A DNA stretch of 12,993 nucleotides from Anaerolineae bacterium (GTDB lineage: Bacteria; Chloroflexota; Anaerolineae; JAAYZQ01). Below are positions 1 to 6,670 of this stretch, piece after piece. The stretch covers positions 1 to 12,993 of the forward strand of contig JAFGIA010000241.1 in NCBI GenBank assembly GCA_016929795.1. Direction: 5' to 3'. The position numbers and the translations under genes are program-made. Below the pieces are notes generated by a model, which was not told where the DNA came from, did not search any database, and saw only the letters and a list, made by a program, of their open reading frames with translations. The first letter of the stretch is position 1, and every line of letters starts with the position of its first letter.

Positions 1-6
1 CACTTG

Positions 7-96
7 TGTAGGGCGTGTCAGCCCGATTCATCGGGCGCTGCTCCGTAGACGGGGCACTTTATGCCCCGTCGTTCGTGCGGCCACGATATCCCTACA
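7..96. repeat. Nested inverted repeats, possible three-way-junction or MITE/REP-like element
   Basis: The outer arms are TGTAGGG (7-13) and CCCTACA (90-96), extended inward by CGTG (14-17) against CACG (82-85) with a 4-nt bulge. Inside lie two further perfect hairpins: GCCCGA (21-26) with TCGGGC (31-36), loop TTCA; and GACGGGGCA (48-56) with TGCCCCGTC (62-70), loop CTTTA. The whole could fold as a branched structure in DNA or RNA. The start TGTAGGG also occurs at the 3413 hairpin, suggesting a dispersed palindromic family. No coding potential is convincing here. Whether it is mobile or an RNA is not known. Confidence 0.5.
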
Positions 97-205
97 AACA
101 AGGGATGCACCAGCCGGCGCGCAATCGCTGGACAAAAGAAACGGTTCCCGGTATACCAAAGGCGGACTTGACCCAGACACCAGCCTGTGGCATCTCACGC
201 AGCCA

Positions 206-221
206 TTTGCCCTAAGGCAAA
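206..221. other. Small hairpin at the stop codon of the first minus-strand gene
   Basis: TTTGCC (206-211), loop CTAA, GGCAAA (216-221) gives a 6-bp perfect stem whose loop contains the TAG stop (214-212) of the toxin-like gene. There is no T-run after it on the minus strand, so it is at best a weak terminator or mRNA 3' end structure. Confidence 0.25.
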
Positions 222-565
222 CCCATCGTGGCCAGCACAGACTCCACTTCATCCAGGAACTCGGCCAGATCGACAGGGCGTCTGCCTTCCACACTCGTGT
301 CGTGTATCTGGGGCGTGGCAGTCACATGGCGATGCCACACACCACCCAGTTGGTCACGGGCATAGACCCTCCGTCCACCATAAACCAGGACAAGGTTGGT
401 GGTGTCAAAGCGATCGTTGCGATAGACCTGGACAAAAAGATCGGGCGCGATGTTCAGCCGAGCCTTGAGCAGCGTCTGGCTTTGATCCACAATCTCGAGG
501 CGCGTGATATACTGTCGCTTGCCGGCTTCCAGATAGACAGCCACCAGGAGATCGGCGACATTCAT
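212..565 (-). CDS. Small protein, probable TumE/DUF6516-like toxin of a toxin-antitoxin pair
   Basis: This 117-residue soluble protein has no signal peptide or membrane segment. The start is taken as the ATG at 565 because its bases overlap the stop of the upstream gene (ATGA, 565-562), the classic sign of translational coupling; a GTG at 580 would add five residues without a better ribosome site. The fold looks beta-rich in the middle (LFVQVYRNDRF, residues 43-53) followed by a histidine-rich stretch (VWHRH 77-81, QIHD 86-89) and a C-terminal helix ending EFLDEVESVL (102-111). This order, with basic/His residues before a terminal PxxLxEFLxEV-like helix, resembles TumE-family (DUF6516) RNase-like toxins. 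The family call is from pattern memory and is tentative; the paired small gene and shared strong promoter support the toxin-antitoxin reading. Confidence 0.6.
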   Translation of the reverse strand: MNVADLLVAVYLEAGKRQYITRLEIVDQSQTLLKARLNIAPDLFVQVYRNDRFDTTNLVLVYGGRRVYARDQLGGVWHRHVTATPQIHDTSVEGRRPVDLAEFLDEVESVLATMGLP

Positions 566-867
566 AACTCGTGGAGACACTCCAGCCGCATGATCTCGGC
601 TTGCATATCATCTATGCCTGTGACCGCCATTTCCCAGTCAAAATAGTCCTGCTCGATATCAAAAGGCGGCTCCGAGTCCAGGACCCTCTGGCGAAAAGCT
701 TGAAAATCAGTGTCATACTTGGCTTCAAAGTGGCGCACCATCGTGCGATACTTGATCAGGTTTTTGCGAGCCCGCTCCAACAGTAGCTCAGCCAAAACCT
801 CATCGAGCTCGAGATCAGGGAACAACCTCTGCATGCTTTCCTTTAGAGTGATCGAATCAATACTCAC
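562..867 (-). CDS. Small helical protein, probable antitoxin partner of the downstream toxin-like gene
   Basis: With the GTG at 867 this is a 101-residue, mostly helical and strongly charged protein, without DNA-binding motifs I can name. The helix EVLAELLLERARKNLIKYRTM (about 23-43) is followed by a region rich in acidic residues and aromatics (IEQDYFDWEM, 71-80) and a final helix. GTG 867 is preferred because GGTGGAG sits 6 nt upstream; an ATG at 903 would add 12 residues with a weaker site (GTGGA) only about six bases from the predicted transcript start. The frame remains open to 1038, but that extension would run through the promoter. Small acidic/helical protein first, toxin second, joined by ATGA, is a common toxin-antitoxin layout. 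I do not recognise a named antitoxin family; function is inferred from context. Confidence 0.6.
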   Translation of the reverse strand: MSIDSITLKESMQRLFPDLELDEVLAELLLERARKNLIKYRTMVRHFEAKYDTDFQAFRQRVLDSEPPFDIEQDYFDWEMAVTGIDDMQAEIMRLECLHEL

Positions 868-925
868 CCTATGCTCCACCTGCTCTTTCCAATGCACCAG
901 CATCAAGGTCCACAAGGTCAAAAGT

Positions 926-954
926 ATTATACGCTCCACCTGCCAGGTTGTCAA
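926..954 (-). promoter_or_regulatory. Consensus sigma70 promoter for the toxin-antitoxin-like pair
   Basis: On the minus strand TTGACA (954-949) and TATAAT (931-926) are separated by exactly 17 nt, matching both sigma70 hexamers in full. Transcription would start near 919, giving a leader of about 52 nt to the GTG at 867 (16 nt to the alternative ATG at 903). Such a perfect promoter is unusual in this GC-rich context. Confidence 0.8.
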
Positions 955-970
955 CCAGGGAACTGCAAGA

Positions 971-999
971 TTGAAAATTTGGCCATCCTCTGGTAAAAT
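971..999 (+). promoter_or_regulatory. Sigma70-type promoter for the SLC13/RCK transporter
   Basis: TTGAAA (971-976) and TAAAAT (994-999) are 17 nt apart, each differing from consensus by one base. The start would be near 1006, giving a leader of about 50 nt that contains four GGAA repeats (1006-1021) and a 7-codon ATG...TAG mini-frame (1021-1044). Confidence 0.65.
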
Positions 1000-1055
1000 A
1001 GGATCGGAAGGAAGGAAGGAATGGCGGCCATACCCCATATCTAGAGGAGGACGCA

Positions 1056-3395
1056 GTGACGCCCGAGATCATAACCGTATTGGCCATCCTGGGGGGAGCC
1101 ATCCTGCTCTTTGTGACAGAGCGGGTGCGGATGGACGTGGTCGCCGTGCTGGTACTGGTCACCCTGGCCGTCGCCGGGCTGGTTACCCCCGCCGAGGCGC
1201 TGTCGGGCTTTAGCAACCCGGCCGTAGTCACCGTCTGGGCGGTGCTGATCCTGAGCGCCGGCCTGGCCCGCACCGGCCTGGCTGGCCTGGTGGGCCGCCA
1301 GGTGTTGCGCCTGGCTGGCCAGAGCGAGGTGCGCCTCATCCTCGTCATCATGCTGGCCGCCGCCGCGCTGTCCAGCATCATGAACAACGTGGGGGTAGCC
1401 GCGTTGCTGCTGCCGGTCGTGGTCGATATTGCCCGCAGCACCGGCCGCCCTCCCTCACGGCTGCTCATGCCCCTCGCCTCGGCCACCCTGCTGGGTGGAA
1501 TGCTCAGCCTGATCGGCACGCCCGTTAACATCCTCGTCAGCGAGGTCCTGCAGGAGTATGGCCTGCGCCCCTTCGCCATGTTCGATTTCGCCCCAACCGG
1601 CCTGGCGGTGTCCCTGGCCGGCATCGGCTTTATGGTTTTGGCAGGACGCTACCTCCTACCGGTGCGCCAGATCAAGCGCCTGCCCCAGGGTGAGCCGGTC
1701 GACCTGGCCGAGTTCTTTGGGCTGCGCGAGAGGCTCTATGCCCTGCGCCTGCCGGCCGGCTCACTGCTGGCCGGCAAGACCCTCCTGCAAAGCCGGCTGG
1801 GGGCCGTGCTGGGCCTCAACGTCGTCGGCATCCTGCGCGAAGGCACAGTGCGGCTGGCCCCGCCGCCTGACGCGCTCCTCCAGGCCGGCGACAGGCTACT
1901 GGTAGAAGGGCGTCTCGACCGGCTCGACGAGTTTCGCAACGGCCGGCAGATCGTGGTCGAAAAGGAACCGTTGGACGTGGAAAAGCTCCTCTCGGCCGAG
2001 ATGGGCTTGGCCGAGGTGCGCTTCACCGCCTCCTCCTCGCTGCCGGGGCAAACCCTGGATCAGATCGGGTTCCGTCCCCGCTTTGGCGTCGTCGTACTGG
2101 CCATCCAGCGCGGGGGAGGCACCTTGCGCACCCAATTGGAGCAGCGCCCACTGCAGCGGGACGACGTCCTGCTGGTGGAAGGCCTCCACGCCCAGCTCGA
2201 CGCACTGCAAGCCGAGCCCAACCTTGCCGTCAACCGCATCGAGACGGCTGCGGACTACCGGCTCGAGGAACGGCTGATGCTGGCGCAGGTGCCGCCTGGC
2301 TCGTCGCTGGCAGGAAAAACGCTGGCCGAAGGCCGCCTGGGCGACGCCTATGGGCTAGGGGTCATGGGCATCGTGCGCGAGGGCACGACCCACCTCCTGC
2401 CCAACGCCGACGAGCGGCTGGAGGTGGGTGACCTGCTGCTGCTCAAGGGCCGGCGCGAAGACATACAGACGCTGGAGGGCTTGCACAGCCTGGAGGTGGA
2501 GGGCCAGGCGGTCGCCGACCTGGCGGATCTCGAGTCGGAGCACGTCGGCCTGATCGAGGCCGTGCTCTCCCCCCGCACGACACTGGCCGGCCAGACGCTG
2601 CGCCAGATCCACTTTCGCGAGAAATATGGCCTCAGCGTGCTGGCTATCTGGCGCGCCGGCCGGGCCTACCGCTCAGGGCTGCGCGACATGGCCCTCCACT
2701 TTGGCGACGCGCTCCTCCTCTACGGCCCGCGGGACCGGGCGCGGATGCTGGGAGCCGAGCCCGACTTCCTGGTGCTCACCGAGGCGGCCCAAGAGACGCC
2801 GCGCCGGGAAAAGGCGTGGCTGGCCCTCCTGATCATGGCTGGCGTATTGGTGCCCGTCATCGCCGGCTGGCTGCCCATCGCCATCGCTGCCGTAATGGGC
2901 ATGGTGCTCATGGTCCTCACCGGCTGCCTGACCATGGAGGAGGCCTATCGGGCGATCGAGTGGCAGGCCGTCTTTTTGATCGCCGGCATGTTGCCCCTTG
3001 GCATCGCCCTGGAGCGCAGTGGCGCCGCGCAGTGGGTGGCTGGCGGCCTGATCGCGGTAGCCGGTGGCTGGGGCACCGTGGCCGTGATGGCCGGCTTGGG
3101 CCTGATCGCAGTACTGGCCTCGCAGGCCATGCCCAACCCCGCCGTCGCCGTGCTGCTGGCGCCCATCGCCATCCGCGCCGCGGCCGACCTCGGCGCGTCG
3201 CCCTATCCACTGCTCATGATGGTCGCGGTAGCGGCCTCGGCCGCCTTCCTCAGTCCGGTGGGTCACTCCAGCAACCTGCTCATCATGGGGCCAGGCGGCT
3301 ATCGCTTCACCGACTATATCCGCGTGGGCTTGCCCCTCACCATCATAACCCTGCTGGTCGCCTTGCTGATCATCCCCCTGGTCTGGCCCTTCTGA
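1056..3395 (+). CDS. SLC13/DASS-family (CitT/ArsB-like) transporter with four RCK_C domains
   Basis: This 779-residue inner-membrane protein starts at GTG 1056, with GAGGAGG (1044-1050) five bases upstream. The N-terminal membrane half (about 1-205) carries SIMNNVGVAALLLP (107-120) and SLIGTPVN (151-158). A large cytosolic insert (about 220-570) holds four RCK_C/TrkA_C-like regulatory domains, each with a (L/P)xGxTL start and a GDxLLxxG-type end: about 226-293, 314-387, 403-475 and 494-566. The C-terminal membrane half (586-779) carries NPAVAVLLAPIA (694-705) and the family signature SPVGHSSNLLIMGPGGYRFTDY (733-754). Known relatives move divalent anions such as sulfate or dicarboxylates, usually with Na+; many carry two RCK_C domains, so four is large. 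The substrate cannot be read from sequence. Sulfate or an organic acid would suit the sulfur and 2-oxoglutarate genes nearby, but that is inference. Confidence 0.9.
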   Translation: MTPEIITVLAILGGAILLFVTERVRMDVVAVLVLVTLAVAGLVTPAEALSGFSNPAVVTVWAVLILSAGLARTGLAGLVGRQVLRLAGQSEVRLILVIMLAAAALSSIMNNVGVAALLLPVVVDIARSTGRPPSRLLMPLASATLLGGMLSLIGTPVNILVSEVLQEYGLRPFAMFDFAPTGLAVSLAGIGFMVLAGRYLLPVRQIKRLPQGEPVDLAEFFGLRERLYALRLPAGSLLAGKTLLQSRLGAVLGLNVVGILREGTVRLAPPPDALLQAGDRLLVEGRLDRLDEFRNGRQIVVEKEPLDVEKLLSAEMGLAEVRFTASSSLPGQTLDQIGFRPRFGVVVLAIQRGGGTLRTQLEQRPLQRDDVLLVEGLHAQLDALQAEPNLAVNRIETAADYRLEERLMLAQVPPGSSLAGKTLAEGRLGDAYGLGVMGIVREGTTHLLPNADERLEVGDLLLLKGRREDIQTLEGLHSLEVEGQAVADLADLESEHVGLIEAVLSPRTTLAGQTLRQIHFREKYGLSVLAIWRAGRAYRSGLRDMALHFGDALLLYGPRDRARMLGAEPDFLVLTEAAQETPRREKAWLALLIMAGVLVPVIAGWLPIAIAAVMGMVLMVLTGCLTMEEAYRAIEWQAVFLIAGMLPLGIALERSGAAQWVAGGLIAVAGGWGTVAVMAGLGLIAVLASQAMPNPAVAVLLAPIAIRAAADLGASPYPLLMMVAVAASAAFLSPVGHSSNLLIMGPGGYRFTDYIRVGLPLTIITLLVALLIIPLVWPF

Positions 3396-3415
3396 TCACC
3401 GCCCCCCCCATTGTA

Positions 3416-3437
3416 GGGGCGCACGGCTGTGCGCCCC
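3416..3437. terminator. Strong hairpin between convergent genes, likely bidirectional terminator
   Basis: GGGGCGCAC (3416-3424), loop GGCT, GTGCGCCCC (3429-3437) form a 9-bp perfect GC-rich stem between the stop of the transporter (3395) and the stop of the last YeeE gene (3481). No T-run follows on either strand, so termination efficiency is uncertain. It begins with TGTAGGGG (3412-3419), resembling the repeat at the window start. Confidence 0.5.
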
Positions 3438-3464
3438 CCCCGTGCGCCCCCCCCGCGCCCCCCC
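3429..3464. repeat. C-rich tandem repeat of a 13-mer
   Basis: GTGCGCCCCCCCC occurs twice head to tail (3429-3441 and 3442-3454), followed by a degenerate copy GCGCCCCCCC (3455-3464). The first copy is also the right arm of the hairpin, so repeat slippage would create alternative pairing partners. It could also be a place where assembly or sequencing errors collect. Confidence 0.7.
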
Positions 3465-3480
3465 GCCGTGCGCCCTGCCG

Positions 3481-4020
3481 CTACAACCCCGAGCGCTCCA
3501 TCAGGTACAACAGCAGGACAATCAACACAAACAGCGGCGCAATAACGACCCAGTCATTGACCTTGAAGAGCCGCGGCAGGGTCAGGTCGCCAAAGTAGCC
3601 CCGTTTCAGAATGCCATCCCGCGCTCGAGGGTAGACCACAGCAAAGAGCCACGATCCAAGCAGAATGCCGGCCAACCCCCCTATGGCCGCATCCAGGTAG
3701 CCGTTGCCGATCGCCCCCGCAATCGTGCCCGGGCAGTAGCCCAGCAGCGCAAAGCCCAGCCCAAAGATCAAGCCGCCCACCGCATTCTTGCCCCAAGAAC
3801 CCGGTTTGGGATCGAGCTCGATCCAGCCCAGGCTCTTCATCACGTGGATGCCGATCATCCCGGTGGCCACGGCCGAGAGCATAATCTTGACCACAGTAAA
3901 GTCAGTCAACAGCAACTGGCCCAGGATCACGTCGTACTTGGTCACGCCGCCCTTTTGCAGCAAAAAGCCAAAGACAATGCCGAACAGAAACCCCCAGGCC
4001 AGCGACAATCTTGTCTTCAT
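3481..4020 (-). CDS. YeeE/YedE-type sulfur transporter half, GYCPGT subtype (PmpB/DUF6691-like)
   Basis: This 179-residue membrane protein has about five hydrophobic segments (roughly 7-21, 43-60, 80-98, 109-130, 156-173). Its signature is GLGFALLGYCPGT (87-99), with one cysteine (C96) in the GxCPG motif typical of the second partner of split YeeE/YedE pairs. In characterised relatives (TsuA/YeeE), cysteines in comparable loops relay thiosulfate across the inner membrane. The ATG at 4020 is preceded by GGGGGGAGGAAAG, a strong site in the 13-nt gap after its partner gene. It is the last gene of the long minus-strand operon, and the 3416 hairpin follows. Substrate is likely thiosulfate or another sulfane-sulfur species; family assignment is firm, substrate inferred. 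Confidence 0.88.
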   Translation of the reverse strand: MKTRLSLAWGFLFGIVFGFLLQKGGVTKYDVILGQLLLTDFTVVKIMLSAVATGMIGIHVMKSLGWIELDPKPGSWGKNAVGGLIFGLGFALLGYCPGTIAGAIGNGYLDAAIGGLAGILLGSWLFAVVYPRARDGILKRGYFGDLTLPRLFKVNDWVVIAPLFVLIVLLLYLMERSGL

Positions 4021-4033
4021 CTTTCCTCCCCCC

Positions 4034-4552
4034 TCAAGCGATAACGGCCAAGAGGAACTGGGCCATTAGGATGCCGCCGATGAAGAAGCAGATGGCCGAG
4101 ATCCAGCTCGACACGGCGAGCTGCATAGTGCCGCTGATGCCGTGCCCGCTAGTGCAGCCGTCAGCCCAACGGGAACCAAAGCCCAGGAGGACGCCGCCCA
4201 CGAGGGCCGCGACCAGCCGGAGCGGCACACTCGTCCCCAGGGTGGCCGCCCATTGGGAGGGAATCCACTGCCAGCCGAAATCGCCGGACAGCAGCGACGA
4301 AACCAACGCCCCCACGATCATTCCCACGACCAACATCCACTGCCAGTCCACAGCCGGCTTGAACTCCTGGTAATAGGGCCGGGTCTCGACCTTCGGGCCG
4401 CGCAACAGCCTCTCGATCATGCCGGCCGACCGGGCGAAGGAGGTAGAGCAGCCGATGGGCTTGTGTGAAATCAGCCAGGTGAGCCAGCTCAGCACCCCGA
4501 TGCCAATGCCCACCGCATAAGGCGACCAAAAAGTCTCTGCCAACCAGTTCAT
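4034..4552 (-). CDS. YeeE/YedE-type sulfur transporter half, GCTSGHG subtype (PmpA-like)
   Basis: This 172-residue inner-membrane protein has hydrophobic segments at about 10-28, 73-89, 111-128 and 146-171. Two cysteine motifs stand out: KPIGCSTSFARS (31-42, C35) and the YeeE signature GFGSRWADGCTSGHGISG (124-141, C133). It starts at ATG 4552, which overlaps the stop of the upstream dioxygenase-rhodanese gene as ATGA (4552-4549), implying coupled translation; the open frame upstream of this ATG is only a shadow of that gene. With the next gene it should form one two-part transporter equivalent to single-chain TsuA/YeeE. Coupling to a persulfide-processing enzyme suggests import or export of thiosulfate or a related compound; direction is not determinable. 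Confidence 0.88.
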   Translation of the reverse strand: MNWLAETFWSPYAVGIGIGVLSWLTWLISHKPIGCSTSFARSAGMIERLLRGPKVETRPYYQEFKPAVDWQWMLVVGMIVGALVSSLLSGDFGWQWIPSQWAATLGTSVPLRLVAALVGGVLLGFGSRWADGCTSGHGISGTMQLAVSSWISAICFFIGGILMAQFLLAVIA

Positions 4553-6003
4553 GCCTCCCCCCAATCCTCTTCCTCGGCCAGATCGAAACTGATGGCAAAA
4601 AAGCGCGACCCATGGGGGTTCTCGCAGACGTTGCACTGCTTGGCATAGCCTGCGGCGCTGTACCCGGTCATGCCGCCAGCCACGTTGTGCACCTCCCGAA
4701 AGCCGTGCCGCTTCAGGATACTCGCCGCCAGGCCGGACCGATTCCCCGTGCTGCACACCAGGAATGTGGGCTTGTCGGGATCGAGCTCCGTGTAGCGAGT
4801 GCGCAGCTCCGGGGCAGGGATATTGATGGCGCCGCCAATGTGGCTGTCCTGGAACTCTAATGGGGCGCGCACGTCCACCAGCACAATACTCGAGGTGCCG
4901 GTCACCCTGTCGTGCAGGTCTTGGGCAGAGATCAGATGAATATCGGACGTTGGCAGCCCGGCTGTGGCCCAGGCAGCCATCCCGCCGGCCAGATAGCCGA
5001 CGACCCGATCCACCCCCACCCGCCGCGCCCACAGGGCCGCAGTCAGGGCGTCGCCATAGTCATCGGCCACGAGCAAGAACCGCTTGTCCGTAGGCAGCAC
5101 CCAGCCGGCAAAGGTGGGAAAGTTCCCGTTGAGGTCCAGGTGCCAGGCGCCGGGCACGTGCAGGCCGGCAAAGGCCGTGTAGCTGCGCACATCCACCACT
5201 TCCACGTCTCGATCTGCCAGGCGCTTGTGGAACTGCGCCGGCCTCAGCTCCTCCAGGGGCGGCAGATCCGCCAGCACGGCCGGGCCCTCGCGGTTGATGT
5301 CGCTGCAGCGACCAAAGTGATCGGGCGCCGGCGGCATATCGGAGGTCAGAGAACGGACAAAGTCGTCCCGGCCGAGCTGGAGCGCGGCGTTATAGCGGCG
5401 CTCGTAGCCGATCGTCGTCAGATACTTGGCGCCCATGGAGCGGCCGCACAGGGACCCGGCGCCGTGGGCGGGATAGACCTCGCAATAATCGGGCAACCGG
5501 AGCAGCTTGTCGTGCAGGCTGTCATACAGCTTGCCGGCCAGCTCGAGCGCCTGGTCGGGGAAAAGATCGGGCCGGCCGACGTCGCCCACGAACAACACGT
5601 CGCCCACAAAAGCGCCGATGGGCGTATCGCCCCGCGAGGTGTCGGTCACCACATAAGTGACGTGCTCCGGCGTATGGCCGGGGGTCTCGATCACCCGCAG
5701 CTCGACATGTTCGATCTTGACCATGTCCCCCTCAGCCAGGGGGACGTGATCGAACGCGCATCGGGCCGACCGGGGCGCATAGATCTTGGCGCCGGTCTCG
5801 CGGGCCAGGTCCATGTGACCAGAGACAAAGTCCGCGTGGAGGTGGGTCTGTATGATGTGGGTGATCGTCACACCCAGCTCGCGCGCCTGGTGGATATAAA
5901 AGTCAACGTCGCGCTGGGGATCGATGATAGCACAGCTTGTCTTACCGGCCAGGATGTAAGAACTGTGGGCAATCTTGTTCACAAAAAAGTGCTTCAACAA
6001 CAT
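4549..6003 (-). CDS. CstB-like persulfide dioxygenase-rhodanese fusion (MBL + pseudo-rhodanese + rhodanese)
   Basis: This 484-residue cytosolic enzyme has three parts. The metallo-beta-lactamase domain (1-245, ETHE1 type) has THLHADFVSGH (53-63), TPGHTPEH (107-114, H110), GDVGRPDL (140-147, D141) and YPAHGAGSLC (177-186); H54, H110 and D141 correspond to the usual mononuclear Fe(II) ligands. The middle rhodanese fold (about 253-352) has no catalytic cysteine where expected (LLVADDYGD, 310-318). The C-terminal rhodanese (357-455) has active C417 in LVCSTGNRSG. A short tail adds C457 and C460 (CNVC). This matches the architecture of staphylococcal CstB, which oxidises persulfides with O2 to sulfite and yields thiosulfate. 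ATG 6003 has AAGGAG nine bases upstream. It follows korC by 48 nt and overlaps the first YeeE gene, so it probably supplies or uses that transporter's substrate. Confidence 0.9.
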   Translation of the reverse strand: MLLKHFFVNKIAHSSYILAGKTSCAIIDPQRDVDFYIHQARELGVTITHIIQTHLHADFVSGHMDLARETGAKIYAPRSARCAFDHVPLAEGDMVKIEHVELRVIETPGHTPEHVTYVVTDTSRGDTPIGAFVGDVLFVGDVGRPDLFPDQALELAGKLYDSLHDKLLRLPDYCEVYPAHGAGSLCGRSMGAKYLTTIGYERRYNAALQLGRDDFVRSLTSDMPPAPDHFGRCSDINREGPAVLADLPPLEELRPAQFHKRLADRDVEVVDVRSYTAFAGLHVPGAWHLDLNGNFPTFAGWVLPTDKRFLLVADDYGDALTAALWARRVGVDRVVGYLAGGMAAWATAGLPTSDIHLISAQDLHDRVTGTSSIVLVDVRAPLEFQDSHIGGAINIPAPELRTRYTELDPDKPTFLVCSTGNRSGLAASILKRHGFREVHNVAGGMTGYSAAGYAKQCNVCENPHGSRFFAISFDLAEEEDWGEA

Positions 6004-6051
6004 GGCGTCTCACTCCTTCCCTTGGTCTTGTAGCAGCCAGGACGACAGGCG

Positions 6052-6651
6052 TCAGCCCAAGGCGAGCTCACCCACCTGCCGGGTCAGGCGTTCGGCCTCG
6101 TCGAACCCGGCCCCCATCGCTTTCAGATTCATCTCCTCGGTGCCTGCCGGCACCCGCTCGGTCATCGACTTTTCCAGCGCCTCGCGGCCCACCACGCCCG
6201 TCAGGCCCGCAATGAGGCCCAGGCCGACCATGCTGGCCGTGATACGCCGGCCCGTCACCTCTTCCGCGATCTGCGAAATGGGCACCGTGACCGCGCGGTG
6301 GGTCGGCACGCGGCTGACATTGTTGCTGTCGACAATGATCCAGCCATCGTCTTTGACCTGGCTGTAAAACTTGTCGCACGCCTCCTGGCTCATGCACAGC
6401 AGGCAGTCTGCGAGCATCACCTTCGGAAAATCGATCTCACCATGCGCCACAATCACCTCAGAGGCGCTGGCCCCACCCCGTGCCTCCGGGCCATAACTCT
6501 GCGTCTGGACGGCGTTCAGGCCATCGTGCACCGCCGCCGCTTCGGCCAGGATCACCCCGGCCAGGATCATACCCTGCCCCCCTTCGCCCGCGAGCCGGAT
6601 CTCGTACCGGTCCTCCAGCACGCGCCGTGCTTCTTTCCTCAGCCGGTCCAT
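6052..6651 (-). CDS. korC: 2-oxoacid:ferredoxin oxidoreductase, gamma subunit
   Basis: This 199-residue protein is the gamma (catalytic domain III) subunit of a four-subunit 2-oxoacid:ferredoxin oxidoreductase. Family motifs are GEGGQGMILAG (22-32) and QTQSYGPEARGGASASEV (49-66), both standard for KorC/VorC/PorC; length is typical (180-200). The ATG at 6651 is chosen over the upstream open frame because GGAGGAG lies just before it and the preceding korB stops at 6671, leaving 19 nt. The subunit packs on the TPP-binding core and helps form the CoA site. It is the last kor gene and is followed, with no visible terminator, by the dioxygenase-rhodanese gene. Confidence 0.93.
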   Translation of the reverse strand: MDRLRKEARRVLEDRYEIRLAGEGGQGMILAGVILAEAAAVHDGLNAVQTQSYGPEARGGASASEVIVAHGEIDFPKVMLADCLLCMSQEACDKFYSQVKDDGWIIVDSNNVSRVPTHRAVTVPISQIAEEVTGRRITASMVGLGLIAGLTGVVGREALEKSMTERVPAGTEEMNLKAMGAGFDEAERLTRQVGELALG

Positions 6652-6670
6652 CACTCCTCCCTTCGATGGC

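Noticed and set aside
562..1038. Longer reading of the antitoxin-like gene from a start at 1038
   Set aside because: It would run through both promoters and the transporter leader; the GTG at 867 has a clear ribosome site and gives a compact protein.
869..1624. Open minus-strand frame of about 250 codons opposite the transporter
   Set aside because: Low-complexity Ser/Thr/Arg translation, no motifs, antisense to a well-supported membrane protein; typical of GC-rich DNA.
3396..3480. CRISPR-like repeat array
   Set aside because: The repeats are adjacent 13-mers with no spacers and no cas genes nearby.
4912..6033. Long plus-strand frame opposite the dioxygenase-rhodanese gene
   Set aside because: No recognisable motifs, while the minus strand encodes intact catalytic motifs and proper overlaps.
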